Assembly (NCBI GenBank): GCA_013368315.1
Contig: JAACJM010000031.1
Location: 310,001 to 374,000, forward strand
Direction of reading: 5' to 3'
DNA from: Tetrapyrgos nigripes
Taxonomy: Eukaryota > Basidiomycota > Agaricomycetes > Agaricales > Campanellaceae
Length of the DNA: 64,000 bases
A program made the translations under genes and the position numbers. This document shows, piece after piece, positions 35,141-46,729 of this stretch. Every line of letters starts with the position of its first letter. Position 1 is the stretch's first letter. The notes under the pieces are model-generated. The model worked only from the letters and a program-made list of their open reading frames with translations, ran no database searches and was not told the origin of the DNA.

Positions 35141-35677
35141 GATATATCTGTAAAAAAGTGTGTTTCTGTACGCCTTTCTGCCGAGCGGATATTTTTGTAT
35201 TTTCGGCGTGTGTGTGATGCGATTGTTTTGGAGGATACTCGAGGGAGTCTGTGATGCGTGATGAGGTACGAAATCGACCATGTTCGAAGGGCACCGTGAT
35301 GCGTTACGCGAACATGTGGTCGTAATAGTACAGTAGTGGTTCCATCGTCCTAGATCTTTCAACAGACGACCGCCGTGTGTACGGAGAGCATCCTAGCTTG
35401 CAGGACGTGACTTTGAAGCTTGATGGGTCCGGGGTAGGTGAATGACCGCCATGATTGCGAAACCTAGTAGGAACGCACACGTGACTGAGTCAATGACGTG
35501 TCAATCGCGTCGACGACCAACACCGGTTGAAGTCGAGCACTCACTAGTGCGGTAAGTAATTTTGAGTGCATTTAAGAATCACTATTTTACTGCCCGGTTC
35601 GAAGCCAAATTTCCCTGTTATGCCTACTATGTAGTACTAGTACTAGTAACAACTCTCTGCGACCTCGGTTCCAGATA

Positions 35678-37481
35678 TCAATTCGGGACGTCCCAGTTGC
35701 TCGTCACCGGCACCGTGGCACGACTCTCTAGATCAGGTATACGACTACTCCGAACATGAGCAGGATTGGCGACTCGGATCAGCTTCTGACGAATATTCAG
35801 GTTGTACAAGAGTGTCAATGTATAGATATGGCCGATGCATTCGCCGAATATGAAGGTGACTTGAATCGGAAATTCAAAATGAGTCCAAATGTAATGAAAG
35901 GGAGCAGGACATACCATTACTCTGGATATCAGGCACAAAAGCTACAAGAGCTAGCACTGCAGTCAGAGCGGTGAAAGAACCAGTTTTGAGTGCGAGAATC
36001 ACTAGACGATGAACGAGTCTAAATAACAAGCAATGAATTTGGTGATCAGTCTTCTTAAGCCAATCATTACAGAAATACGCCAATCGGACACGGAACTTAC
36101 TTGCGCGAAGACCTCAGCGTCCTGCCATCACGGTCGGTCGAGCGGTAATATAAGACCAGGATTAGGGCGATTAACAGGTCCGCTGCCATTGCGGTTGATA
36201 ACCATAAACTATCGACGTCGTCAGTAGTCCGACGGGTGCGCATGTGGCAGGGGGATAGATAGCGGAATAAGTTTGTGAGCTATGAGATACCATACAGAGC
36301 AACGTACTTACATCACCGCAGGCGAGATTTGTGGAATTGAACCTCTGAAGGATGGCATACGAATGATAATGCAGAGGTAAAAAGTACTTGCAAGCTTTAA
36401 TGCCAGCAGCCAGAGTTACTCAGTGAAGGGCCGCCACTTTGCCAGTGCTTGAAGCAAGGACTTACCGACAAGAGTATCACAAGTCCTACAGCACTTGTAA
36501 CCACTTTTCTTCGCGTTCTTCAAATCCACATGTCCAATCGAGGATATAAGTCAGATAAATATTAACTGATAACACAGATGAACTTGGAACATAATATTAA
36601 TACTTACAAGGACCAATATCTATGCAACATGAATGTCTGCACGATCGCTGCAGAGATACCAGTGGAAGCCAGATACACGCTTCTTGGCCTGCATGCGCAA
36701 TCGCCGAATAGTAAGTCCATGAGTAAGTTAGTATAATGAATGGTGTTTCAAATTGATAAAATCACACTCCTACCATTTTGGCGTTTGTAGCGCACGCATG
36801 TTTCCTGCCAGTGCACCACCCAAAAGATGGGCCATGATGCATCGAGTCAGCTTCAAACTTGTTACATTTATTCAAAAAAAAAGACCTGCGCCCAGAGGTA
36901 CCGACCGGTCTATCTACCTACCTTGAAAGGTGACTGCATCCTAGTATGTATCCAAAATCCCAAATGATTCGAAAAATCAGGCCTAGTTAGTAATTTATAC
37001 GGTGAAACTATGCAAATGTGCAACTCACGAAGTAGACATCGCCACAAGCTGCGATTGTCGTAGCCGTGCCGGAGGCAAGGGCAGCAAAGACAGCGATCTT
37101 GATGAGAATTCTGTCGGTGCGATAGCGTTGAAAGTAATGGACAGCCTAGTATATGGCATACTTATATGTCAGTATACGAGTTCAGGAGTTACGAGCGATG
37201 CCTCCAGAGTCCGAGTCGAGATGGATTTCTGATTCTGAAAACCGCTCAGGCTGAGGCTGATCTTGAATTGCTTGTACACAAGTACTAGTACTCACTCGAT
37301 CAATCACCAACACATACAGCATCAAATTCAACCATGTTCCTATGAGCGTTGACCTGATGAGCCATGCAACACGTCATAATTAGTAGCAATGAGATAAACA
37401 ATATTATTGAGTGCCGCGGTTTGAGATAGACGGTAGCACGTACCCAAGGACCTTGTGCAAATTAATATGAGGGGCATCCAT
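35678..37481 (-). CDS. DUF6534-type seven-helix protein, paralogue 4, 11 exons
   Basis: Starts MDAPHINLHKVLG at 37481 and ends NWDVPN-stop at 35678. Several exons (the one with YRTDRILIKIAVFAAL and the one with SVYLASTGISAAIVQTFML) are near-identical to paralogue 3. The micro-exon 36922-36940 encodes DAVTFQ. The acceptor before LVHRLVILALKTG is intact (TTTAG). The last exon differs: VTFIFGECIGHIYTLTLLYN, then a different frame at the very C-terminus (VTSNWDVPN) compared with paralogue 3, caused by small indels in the tail. No internal stop in the joined frame. Confidence 0.84.
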
Positions 37482-38386
37482 GGGACTGTTTGGGATGTAT
37501 GGTGCAGAATCACAGTGGGTTCCCAAGGAGGCTTAGCCTTTGGCTTCGTTGAATCCGAGTTCGTTTTCTTTCGCAGCACTCCGAGTGGCTGGGCTCGGGC
37601 GACGGTTTTGGGCTAAAATCTGAAAGCAAAGCAGAGGGAGTGGCAAGGTGAAAGGGAGACTATGTGGGTAGGCTAGGATAGAGAGGTCGAGACAAGGTCG
37701 GCAAGTTGTTCATCGACGTCGACATCTTACTTATACACTGAAGTACACTCAATTTGTATAAATAGAAGATTTTTCCTTAGTAACGCTAGCGGTTTCCCCA
37801 GCCCTAGTGTGGAATTTGCCGATTGAATTGGAGGTCGATTCACCTCGCTCCCGACGTCCCGGACGACGCAGACGATGAATGAAGAATCGAAACTCTCACC
37901 TCCCCTCCCTAACCAGGTCCAGTATAAGAACGAGTCCCCATAAAGGGCCTCGTAACATTGAACTTTAGGAGAAGAGGCCCGGCATCCTGGCCAGAGTACA
38001 AGATCGTGCTCTCACCGAATACTGAATTTTCCTGACACCTTGGCAGGTATCACGGTCATTACTCCAGCACCATAGAAAGCCCTCGATCCCGTGCAAAGAG
38101 AGACTGGGTAATTCCCATACGACCCATAAGGACCTCAACTTTTCCCGAGGACAAAGCTGTATCAGCGCCAATGGGAACGTGACGGCATTCAAGTTGGATC
38201 TGAATCATAACGTGCTTAATCGGTTCCATTGCCAAAGACGACGTCGAGACAATAGATTCGACGACACCAGCCTCCAGCTGCAGGTGACACAAGGTCCCAG
38301 GTGGTCCGATGTACTCAAGATGTACATACTTACGAGTCCTATTTATAGGACGAATCTTATTGTGAGCTCAAATGGCCGCATTTTTC

Positions 38387-39276
38387 GGCTCATGGCACAT
38401 GTCTGGACATGTCATATGTCCAGATTTGGACATATACCAGGACATATGCCACAGCCAATCAGAAGCCAGCTTCTATCTTATGTAATGCTATGTAAATCTT
38501 TATGTCCCCCAGAGACTCGCGCGTTCGTGAGGCTCCCTGGGGTTACCCCTCTGCGTTCTGAGGTACTATACTCCTAATATATTATTTTAATGCTTGTGTA
38601 GTATACACTATAAACTTGTTTGGCTAATTGGTGCAATGTGCAGTGGTGGGATCTAGCCTTGACCCCTTGAACACTCGCTTGCTCAGAATCTCCTCTTTGG
38701 CAGTGCTCGTAGTTGAAAAAATTGGGCTAATTACTAAGTGTAAAACAGAACTAGTCTTGTACCTGTCAGTGTGCTGATTTAGCCCGAATTCTTCTGGTCA
38801 ATGGTCAAATAATAAAAATTTATGTACTCACTGTCTTTGGGATACCTGGTCCAATTTGGTCATTTACTTTGATTCTACAGCCTCAAGGATACTTCTTCTT
38901 CAACTTCATTTAGTGATGTTGTGGAAAGAATCAGCAGGATTGGTGAAACCTTGCTATTTTATGTCCTGCGCGAAGCGCAGAAGAAAAATGAATTTTAGTA
39001 AAAGTGAGTTGGTAAAACAGAGGTTCAAGTATATAGTAGTACTCGTCAACGATGCTGTGATTCTCGCTGAGTGTCTACGGCTAGCAGAGAACAAAAAGAG
39101 GAGCAGAAAGAGGAGTAAAAAGAAAACAGTACAACCGGTGTTCGAACTCGGGGGCTCGCAGTGGGAAAAATAACACAATAACCACTTCACCAAAGAGCAC
39201 TAACATATAATTACTTACGCGAGGACATATGCCACTTGATTAATCTTGATTAATGTCCAGACATAAGCCATGAGCC
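38387..39276. mobile_element. Non-autonomous TIR element, 890 bp, 8-bp target duplication CATTTTTC
   Basis: Inverted ends GGCTCATGGCACATGTCTGG... (38387-38410) and the complement of GGCTCATGGCTTATGTCTGG... (39253-39276) match at 22 of 24 positions. They are flanked by perfect CATTTTTC direct repeats (38379-38386, 39277-39284). Subterminal GGACATATG/CATATGTCC motifs repeat several times. No transposase is inside. An 8-bp duplication fits hAT or KDZ/Zisupton-type elements; the ends do not let me decide. Confidence 0.87.
39135..39198 (-). other. tRNA-like box A / box B pair (possible SINE head)
   Basis: On the minus strand TGGTGAAGTGG (complement of 39182-39192) resembles pol III box A and GAGTTCGAACAC (around 39138-39149) resembles box B, about 35 bp apart. 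The acceptor stem does not pair, so it is not a functional tRNA. It lies inside the 38387-39276 element. Confidence 0.35.
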
Positions 39277-39639
39277 CATTTTTCGTATCCCGGGAAAATA
39301 TATCATATTCTGTCAGCTCGGCAAACTCGGTACTAAGCACCTTCTCCGCAGATTCTCCACCATTCTCTGTTAAGCTTTCGTCAAGCAACGAACCAGTGCC
39401 CAGTGCCCAGTCCATGACCCACATCTACCTCTTCAGAGTCAATTGCGTGTTGTGCAATGAAATGAGGACTCGTACCTGCCGCTGTATACAGTGGCCCTCA
39501 CCGACATATTATACTTATGTGGCGCGTACCGTAGTACTAGTTGTACTACTATACGGTTGAGTCCCCGCGGTTTGCAGGGTCTTACATAGTTGGGCCCAAG
39601 TTAGGCCTTGAGGGTCTACGGATTACTAGACCCATTTAA

Positions 39640-39800
39640 GGGACTCGTTGTTACAATCGATCGTGGCTCTGGTGGGGGGCAATTGCCATCAGGGCCGATG
39701 GCTGGATCCATCAATCCCGCTTCCCTTTTTGGGCGCTCGTTGCGGCGTTGCGACGCGGCGCGCAAGCGCTGGCCTACATTTTCACCGTGAGCAACTGAAC
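39640..39800. other. GC-rich segment unlike its surroundings
   Basis: Contains GGCGTTGCGACGCGGCGCGC and long GC-rich stretches, in contrast to the AT-leaning neighbourhood. The minus-strand open frame across it reads like low-complexity antisense and I assign no protein. Origin unknown. Confidence 0.4.
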
Positions 39801-40712
39801 TCGTCCTCGCCCTCACCGGAGTAGGGGAGTAAGGGAAGATGACTGTCGGGAACAAGGGTGGAGTACAATGCGGGACTCGGGCGTACCGACCAAGCCACTA
39901 CGGATTCAGGACTCAAAACCCAGGAATAGGGCAAGAGTAGGAAAATAGAAAGATGGGCATGGAAAGATAGGCATACGCGTTGGACAGGTAGCAACTACGG
40001 TGGTGCCAGCTGTGGTCATGGGACGCGTACGTGAGTACGCGCCTGTCCTGAACAGAAGATTCAGAAAGCCATACCGGGATAGAAACCTGACGTTCCTAAT
40101 ACTTATACTTATGTGTCTTGTAGAGCTTGAAGAACTTTAGGATCTAGAGCCAGTACTATTGCGCGTACCGTGACTCGTTGTCCCGGATCAGATCTGTAGC
40201 ACTGTAAGGAAGGCTAGGCTCAGGCTTACAGGTCGTGACGTTCAATCTTGATGCACGATGGGTGGATGCATATGGTTGGGTGTACTGTCTCGGAGGGAAA
40301 GAGGAGAAACCTAGAAACGCACACGTGAGCGTTCGCGTTCGCGATTGTGTCAAGCCAACCTAAGCCACCGTCGCCTCTGCGCAATCTCCACGTGTAACGT
40401 GTACCATCCAAGCACTGAAGTACTCAAGTTTCTTCCCAATATCGCGTGCACGATTCGAACCTATATTGAACTTATACTTTGAAGACTTTGAGAACTTCAA
40501 GCTTCAAGAACTCTGAGATGACTTTGAAGAGAAGGCAGAAAATTAAACATGGTATCCAATTAATACTTGACTCCTTAAGTAAAAAAAAAACATCGAGACT
40601 CCAGAACCTAAGAAACGAATAGAACCTACCAAAGAGACAGAGCAATAGCCAATAACGATAAACGAAGTCATCACCCACTCCTCCTCATTCCTCCTTACTC
40701 AAGATTAGGGAA

Positions 40713-42297
40713 TTAATACCCCTGTGCCTCCCTAGCCTTCGACACCAACAACGTTTTCGACTTCGCCATCGCAGCGACCCACCCGGGGAGGACAATTCCC
40801 CATAAGAGGTCGAGGTAGCCTAGGCCGGAGGACTGCGATCCCGAACGGTTCGTGTTTGTAGAAGGTTCGGAAATGGGAAAGAGGAGGAAGAGAGAGACAT
40901 AGTAAGCATACACATTCACCTCTATGCAATGATGAAAAGAGAGGAACGAGCGAACAAACACCCACCTTCCCATTCGTAACAACTATCATCTCCATAAAGC
41001 CTTTGTATTCTTTCAACTTCTTTCCCTTCTCTTCCCCTCCTGCAAGATCGCTCAAGTAGGTTTCTATATTATTGATAACCACCCCTGAATGCCCCAAACT
41101 AGCTTTTGCAGCTTGTTTTTGTTCTTTCCACTCTATAATATCGCCTAAAGCCAATTAGGTCAGCGTCAGCAATTAAAAACAGCAAGACGTGAAACTGACC
41201 TAGAGCAAAAATATGCGGGAACCCGGCAAGTTGGAGCGTAGGAAGGGTTTTGATTGTACCGGAGGGAGTGAGGAAGGAGGAGAGCGTGGAAGAGGAGGGG
41301 GAGGAGAGGAAGGATGTGTTAGGTTTTGAGCCGTATGCGCGGATCTAGACGGGGTAAGGCTTCAACTTTTGACACGCCAATAACGAACGAAAGACGAGAA
41401 CAAAAGACAGAGAACGTAGAGGAAGCAAGTAAACGTACCACCAAATCAGCTTTAACGTCCTTCCCTCCCTTTGTCGTATACGTCTGAACCTCTCCTATCG
41501 TAGAGATCTTATTCTCCGAGTCGACGTCTAGGGAGTCATTAAGAATGAGGGAGACACCACGAGATTTAATCTGGTTCGCTAAGCGGTCGCGGTACTTGCC
41601 AGGGTAGGTCGAGTTGATGAGTTTGGTGTCGCGGTGGAGGATGGTGACGGGTTTATCCTGTGGAAGAGAACGAAAACAAAGGAGAGAGAGAAACTGAGCG
41701 TCATGGACGAAGATAGAGAGACGGGAAGACGCAGAAATGAAAGAGAGAAGAGGAGACGCGTACCGGCCAAACATCCTTAATCTCCCCTGCAAGCTCAACC
41801 CCTACCGACCCTCCCCCCACAATCAACACCTCCTTCGCTTTCTTAAACTCCTCCCTCCTCTCCTTAATATACTCCATCAACACCTTCTCATCCCCCTCCG
41901 GAAAATCAATTGCTCCTCCCCACTTACTCCCCGTTGCTAACACCAACACGTCATACTCAATCTCCTCCCCATTGCTCAGTTTCACTCTTCCATTCTTGTG
42001 TCCTGGTTCTTGGATAACAGCGGAAACCGACGCGTGAACGAGTCGCCCATTATTGCTAAAGAACAGTTTATCGTAGGGCAAAAGAGCGCCTGTCTGAGGG
42101 CTTGCGAGGTCATTTTGATCAGAGACAACGAGGCGGAGGGTAGCAGGGAGAGAAATGGCGTAGGGACGAGGGTTGATGAGGATGATATTGTGGGATTGGG
42201 GAGAGAGGGATTTGGAGAGTGAGCGTGCGACGAGGGAGCCGGCGGTTCCGCCTCCGACGATGACGATGGTTTTTTTGTCGTCGGTCGTTTTGGACAT
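40713..42297 (-). CDS. AMID-like FAD/NAD(P)H oxidoreductase, right copy, 5 exons
   Basis: Starts MSKTTDDKKTIVIVGGG at 42297 and ends AREAQGY-stop at 40713. It has the same motifs as the left copy: VIVGGGTAGS, ATGSKWGG, VLIVGGGSVGVELAGE, IFALGDI and a hydrophobic C-terminus WGIVLPGWVAAM. It has one extra 55-bp intron, 41145-41199, cutting the Gly codon of FALG-D; the left copy runs through this place without interruption. The linker after IRAYGSKPNTSFLSS is more proline-rich here. No stop or frame break seen. A TATATAAA box lies about 40 bp upstream. Confidence 0.9.
41145..41199 (-). other. 55-bp intron present only in the right AMID copy
   Basis: Minus strand GTCAGTTTCACG ... CTAATTGGCTTTAG, with a CTAAT branch-like motif and phase 1, inside the Gly codon of FALGD. 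In the left copy (about 24867-24875) the codons are contiguous (TTG GGC GAT). Confidence 0.85.
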
Positions 42298-43308
42298 TGT
42301 GAATGTTGTGATCAAAGAAGTAAAGTGCTTGTTTATATACCTGATCAAAATTACAATGAGTAAGCCCTCGTCAGCGGGATTGCGTAACGGTATCCCCTAT
42401 CCGCGCAGGATCACGCCGTCTGTACAGGTTTAGAGGTTTCAAAAAAACACTAGCTATATACGTCTCTGATTCAGATCCATGTCAGAGGATACTCGTACTC
42501 GCATACTTTATACTTTTTCTATACTCACTTTGACTCTTGCGTCAGGTTACTAAACGGTTTGCGTTTACTCACTTACCATGACTATGCTGCTGACAAGTGT
42601 GAGGATATTAGCAATCCTATTCCTCATCGTCTAATAACTGTCAATTCAACGAAGATCAATGATTGTCCTCTGACCATGTCTGCAACACGTCTAGACTACT
42701 ACTACTTAGTACCAGTTGTCAACAGAGGCCGTATATGCAAGGCTCCTAGTCTCCGTAGGCAGACTGATGAATACATGACGATCCATAAGATGTATGTATA
42801 CATACAAGGCTCCTACAATAGATCAACCTTCTCCTTGCCCAACAAGTTAGTGGACTCGCCGTACTACGTGTGCTGGTTTGACGCGTACGCTCCAAGTCGT
42901 TAATGTAAGTTGGGTCCTTTCTTTCGTCTCCTCTCATCTCAGCTTAAATCTTCCCGTCTCGTTTCTGGTCTCTTCTCGTATTCTTCGAATTTTACTCATG
43001 CCTTCACCCGGGAGTCACCATAACCAGCCATAACCCCACATATCTCCACGACTCGGACATAAGTACTTCTCGACCGTCCCATCACACGAAAACCAAGTAC
43101 GTACCGAGGTCGTGTCGACGACTCGACATATAATCATGCTTATATCATCGAATGATCTCGGACCTGTCTCCACTTATAAACTTAATTACGTCTCCGGAAA
43201 GCCTATGTTCTACTCTACATACTGTAGTTTCAGCGTGTATGTATCTATAAATCTGTGGCCAACTCTGAACCTCTTGCCCATTTCCTTATCTTATCTGGGT
43301 ACAGAAAG

Positions 43309-43577
43309 ACCCTGCCTATGCCATTGCCGCCACTCACGGTAAACGCGCCGTCATTTGCCCGTCAACAACCTTGGCCCAATTCAAGCCTCATATCAAAGCT
43401 CACGAGATGGATGACCGGGTCCATAAATTCGAAGAATCCATCTTCTTCACCGACGCATACAAACCCGGGATCCAGACGCGGGTCGACTGCGAGCAACCCC
43501 CGACTTCATGTGGACCTGGGTATTCGGAGTTAATTGAGCGCAATATCCGCTATCGTCTCGCTGGTTATTCAGGATGA
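43309..43577 (+). pseudogene. C-terminal fragment of an unidentified protein gene
   Basis: Open frame without its own start: KDPAYAIAATHGKRAVICPS, then TTLAQFKPHIKAHEMDDRVH and, further on, TRVDCEQPPTSC, ending LAGYSG-stop at 43577. It has a normal coding-like composition and possibly a splice acceptor around 43300, but I find no upstream exons. Family not recognised. It lies just outside the right arm of the inverted duplication and may be a gene broken by that event. Confidence 0.4.
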
Positions 43578-45232
43578 TAGTCATTGGGATTTTCATTACG
43601 TGTATGTGTTGGTACTATCCAACTAGCTATTGTCTTACTGAATCTTCCGAATGATATTGGGATTCGGGATTTAAGTTTGTATAAGTACTGGTTCTATCTA
43701 GCTATGTATCTTCTCCAGATTTTTTGACGTTCATGCATGAGAAGCGATCATGACGCGTCGCGTTTTGTCCCTTCGTCTCTCTTCCTTTCGACTCACAGCA
43801 CGCATGCAGTCACCCTGCTGCTGCTTTTTCTGTTTTCCTCACCCTCCCCTGCGTACTCCTGTCTGTTTTGTTTCTTCCATGTTCTTCTATGTTTCCCTAG
43901 ACTTTCCCTACATACTCTCTCGTGTCCTCTACAAACTAGTGCTCTGGTAGTGGCCCGTGTTTGCTACCACGAACCCCGCGGTCCCCACGATCCCGCACAG
44001 GGTTGTTCTGGGGATCACACACGCGAACGCCGCTTTAGGGAACACTGAATATATCATGGACTACTTAGTCCATGTTCATCAACACTACAATCAACACTAC
44101 AAAGGACGACCGTTTGTCCTATAGACAAATCTTAAACCTGATTGGCTAACGCTATCTGCCCCTTGCGTCACCGCTCCGCCTCGCTTAAGCGATTGCTCCG
44201 ACGGATCGGTCTCTTCCTGCTATTACTAATAGTAACATCGCAAGCCAATGCTTTCCTTTTCTTTGAAGCCAATCTTATCTAGAAGTACTAGAACCGATGC
44301 CCTCCACGGGCAAGAAAATTGTAGCAAGTTGAGGCAATCTTCAGAGCAGCAGTGTAATACAGTTAAGTATCAACAGATAAGGAGAACTTCACTTCTTTCA
44401 GGTTCTGTTTCTACTACAAAAGGCTGATAAAAAGGGGAAATACAAGCATGGTGGAGCAGGGCAAGAAGGAGGAACACTGCTTAGTGTGAAAGCACTGCGA
44501 GAGATTTTCGTTCAATCTACATCAGGCTTCTGTATCGCTTCGAGAGGGACTAGAGGCTTATTAGTTTTGTATCATTGTACTGGGGCTCAATCAGGGCTCA
44601 GTTACCTTATTATTTAATTGTGTGGGTAGGAATAATATGGGTATGGGAGGGAGATGAGGCTGCAAGAAGTGAGATCTCTCCCTCATTCTAGATCTGAAGC
44701 ATTGCATGGGGCAGGGGCCTTTCTTTCGCAGCGTGGTACAGTGCCAGTATAGGTAAATCTGCAGACACCCTTCGGATAACGTTGTAAATTACTGTATAAG
44801 ACTGTATGTACCATGCCATATATATATTTAAGCTTCCAGATGCTTTCCAAGTTGGTATCTGCTGTACATGAAGTGTAAAAATCTTCAAAAAAGGAGTATA
44901 AGCACAGCCACAGATTTTTTCCTGATACATTCCTACAGATTTTCTCTATTCAGGATATCAGGAGAAGAATTCTACATTCTCATGAATGTATCTCAGTGTG
45001 AAATTGTACAGCAAGGACATTCAAAAGGTCTCACAGTGCCTTGAAATGCTTGCTGCCAGCATTTTCACTACTCATCTTTGAATATCAAACAATTGTTAGT
45101 ATTTGGCTCATGTCTTAGCATGTTTCTACAAGATAATACATTGTAATAGCTTCAAGATAATTTGTACTCATTGTCACAGAAAGTGATGGTCTGGGTATTT
45201 TTCCACTGCATCTCTACCACTGTATCTCTATG
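43578..45232. other. Gene-free stretch
   Basis: No gene or intact element recognised. Pyrimidine-rich runs near 43790-43920, and CTACTTAG-TCCATG-type short symmetric motifs near 44060. Confidence 0.35.
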
Positions 45233-45630
45233 ACAGCTGTGTCATTTGGCTTCAAAAAAGTTGTAGACAGATTCAGTAGTAAAATAGAAAGCTTTTGACA
45301 CCCAAGTTGCAATACCCCAGGTAAGTGGTTCTTCTGTAGATGGGGATTTTGCAAAACCCCACTTTGCTACTCTTTTTAGATATCTCACTCAGTTTTATTA
45401 CAACTGCTGGGGAGTGAGTTCTAACCCCTGTTTTTGAGGCTGCTCTTTCTCCTGGTGTAGTCAGAATTTTCGAAAAAAAAATCATGTGGTGATGTAGCAA
45501 AATGGGGTTTTCAAAAATGCCCCTTTCTCGAAGTAACCCTTCACTGGAGCATCTCAAATTTGGTGTCAAAGGCTTCTATTTTACTAATAAACAATACTAT
45601 AACTTGATTGAAGCCAAACGACACAGCTGT
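45233..45630. repeat. 398-bp foldback element
   Basis: Ends ACAGCTGTGTCATTTGGCTT and the inverse AAGCCAAACGACACAGCTGT. The symmetry continues inwards: GTAAAATAGAAGC-TTTGACACC against GGTGTCAAAGGCTTCTATTTTAC, and TTTTGCAAAACCCCACTTTG against CAAAATGGGGTTTTCAAAA. No gene inside. Confidence 0.8.
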
Positions 45631-45784
45631 TGTGGAGATATCATCAAAAAATAGGCAGACCGTCTGCAGGGTGTCTGCACCCTACAGACACCCATGCAGA
45701 CACCCTAAGAAAGCAAAATGGGAGTGTCAGATACAAGACTTCTGCCTAGAATTGGACATTAATGGATTTGATTCAAAGATCAAC

Positions 45785-46201
45785 TGTCAAGAATGTTGTC
45801 ACTTAGCAATTGACCACCCAAGTCACATGATGAACAAGATAGATTAACAAGATACAAGAGACGAGAGAGATGTAAAGAGATAATGAAGACGAGAGAAGAA
45901 TGAGTAGCTGACTATACTCGACACTGCACTGTACTGAGAGCGGAGTGGAGACGAAGTGAACAGACTAAAGAACTAACTACAAGTCCCTTGGTATATATGT
46001 AAAAGAAGTGAATTGAGAATAAGTGAATAGGTGAGAATGTCCATGGAGATAGGAATCGGAGGAGATAAATGATGTACATGTCAGATCAAGTGATGGTAAC
46101 TGTAGACAGGGAAGATGATGATGGGAATATGAGAGAAATGAATAGTAGTCCATGGAGTTAAGAAATGAATAGGGAGGTAAATAGAGCAGCGATTCGTGAC
46201 A
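45785..46201 (-). repeat. 3' LTR of chromovirus copy 2
   Basis: 417 bp, TGTCAAGAATG ... GATTCGTGACA on the plus strand. Identical to the 5' LTR except five transitions, four of them at CpG/TpG or CpG/CpA sites. Confidence 0.96.
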
Positions 46202-46729
46202 CTACCCCCTCTTATGACGAGCTTGCACCGGAGCTCGTACGTTGTTGACCCCGTCGTTGGGGGTGTTTGCAAGTCCCGTTATCCACCAGAAGTTCAGCCT
46301 TCCCTCCCTTTCCTGTGCAATCTCATCGTCTGTGTTGCCGTCCCATAGGGCCGCGGGGGTGTGATGTCCCCAAGAGCCCCAACCGTCTGAGTCCCAGCTG
46401 TCGTTGTCGTGGGGGTTACCCCATCCGTCATTGTGTGTGTTGTTGTTCCACCAATTGTAAAACCCATCAGAGTTGTGCCAACCTCTCTCCAGCCTGTCAG
46501 GTGTGTCAGTCGTGGTCCACCAATTGTCGTGGAACCAATTTTTTGGATCGTAGGACCATGCTAAGTGCCAGAAGAGGTCGTCTCCGTCATCGTGAGGGTT
46601 GTATGGGATTTTAGTCCCGGAGAAGGTGAGTGATGATTCGGGGCAGAACGAGAAAAAGAAGGTGCTTGGTCCAGTGGTAACAGCAGCGGTGAACATGTTG
46701 TTGGTTTGTAGATTCCTGTTCGAAGGCAC
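46202..46729 (-). CDS. Extra ORF (175 aa, Trp/Asp/Asn/His-rich) between pol and the 3' LTR
   Basis: Intact frame from ATG 46729 (MPSNRNLQTNNMF) to TAG 46202-46204, whose last codons AAG AGG GGG TAG form the polypurine tract and touch the first base of the LTR. Its composition is unusual: repeated W, WW, D, N and H (NWWTTTDTPD, YNWWNNNTHNDGWGNPHDND). Standard chromoviruses end with the integrase/chromodomain, so this is an accessory ORF. Pol here is full of stops, yet this frame has none. No domain recognised; function unknown. Chance opening of a purine-rich strand is possible. Confidence 0.5.
   Translation of the reverse strand: MPSNRNLQTNNMFTAAVTTGPSTFFFSFCPESSLTFSGTKIPYNPHDDGDDLFWHLAWSYDPKNWFHDNWWTTTDTPDRLERGWHNSDGFYNWWNNNTHNDGWGNPHDNDSWDSDGWGSWGHHTPAALWDGNTDDEIAQEREGRLNFWWITGLANTPNDGVNNVRAPVQARHKRG

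Larger units (their letters stand above)
35525..43133. repeat. Right arm of the large inverted segmental duplication
   Basis: Inverse, collinear counterpart of 22895-28575: DUF6534 paralogue 4, a longer spacer containing a TIR insertion (38387-39276), the AMID-like gene and the outer flank. The arm is about 2 kb longer than the left because of material between the two genes (37760-40700). Confidence 0.88.

Noticed and set aside
39616..39855. 79-codon minus-strand frame with many Arg/Pro
   Set aside because: It follows the GC-rich island and has no family motif; more likely an accidental opening in GC-rich DNA.
45660..45710. GTCTGCAGGGTGTCTGCA clusters here and at 55118-55160 as a CRISPR-like or regulatory array
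   Set aside because: Only two to three short imperfect units without regular spacers; organism is a eukaryote. More likely transposon-end debris.
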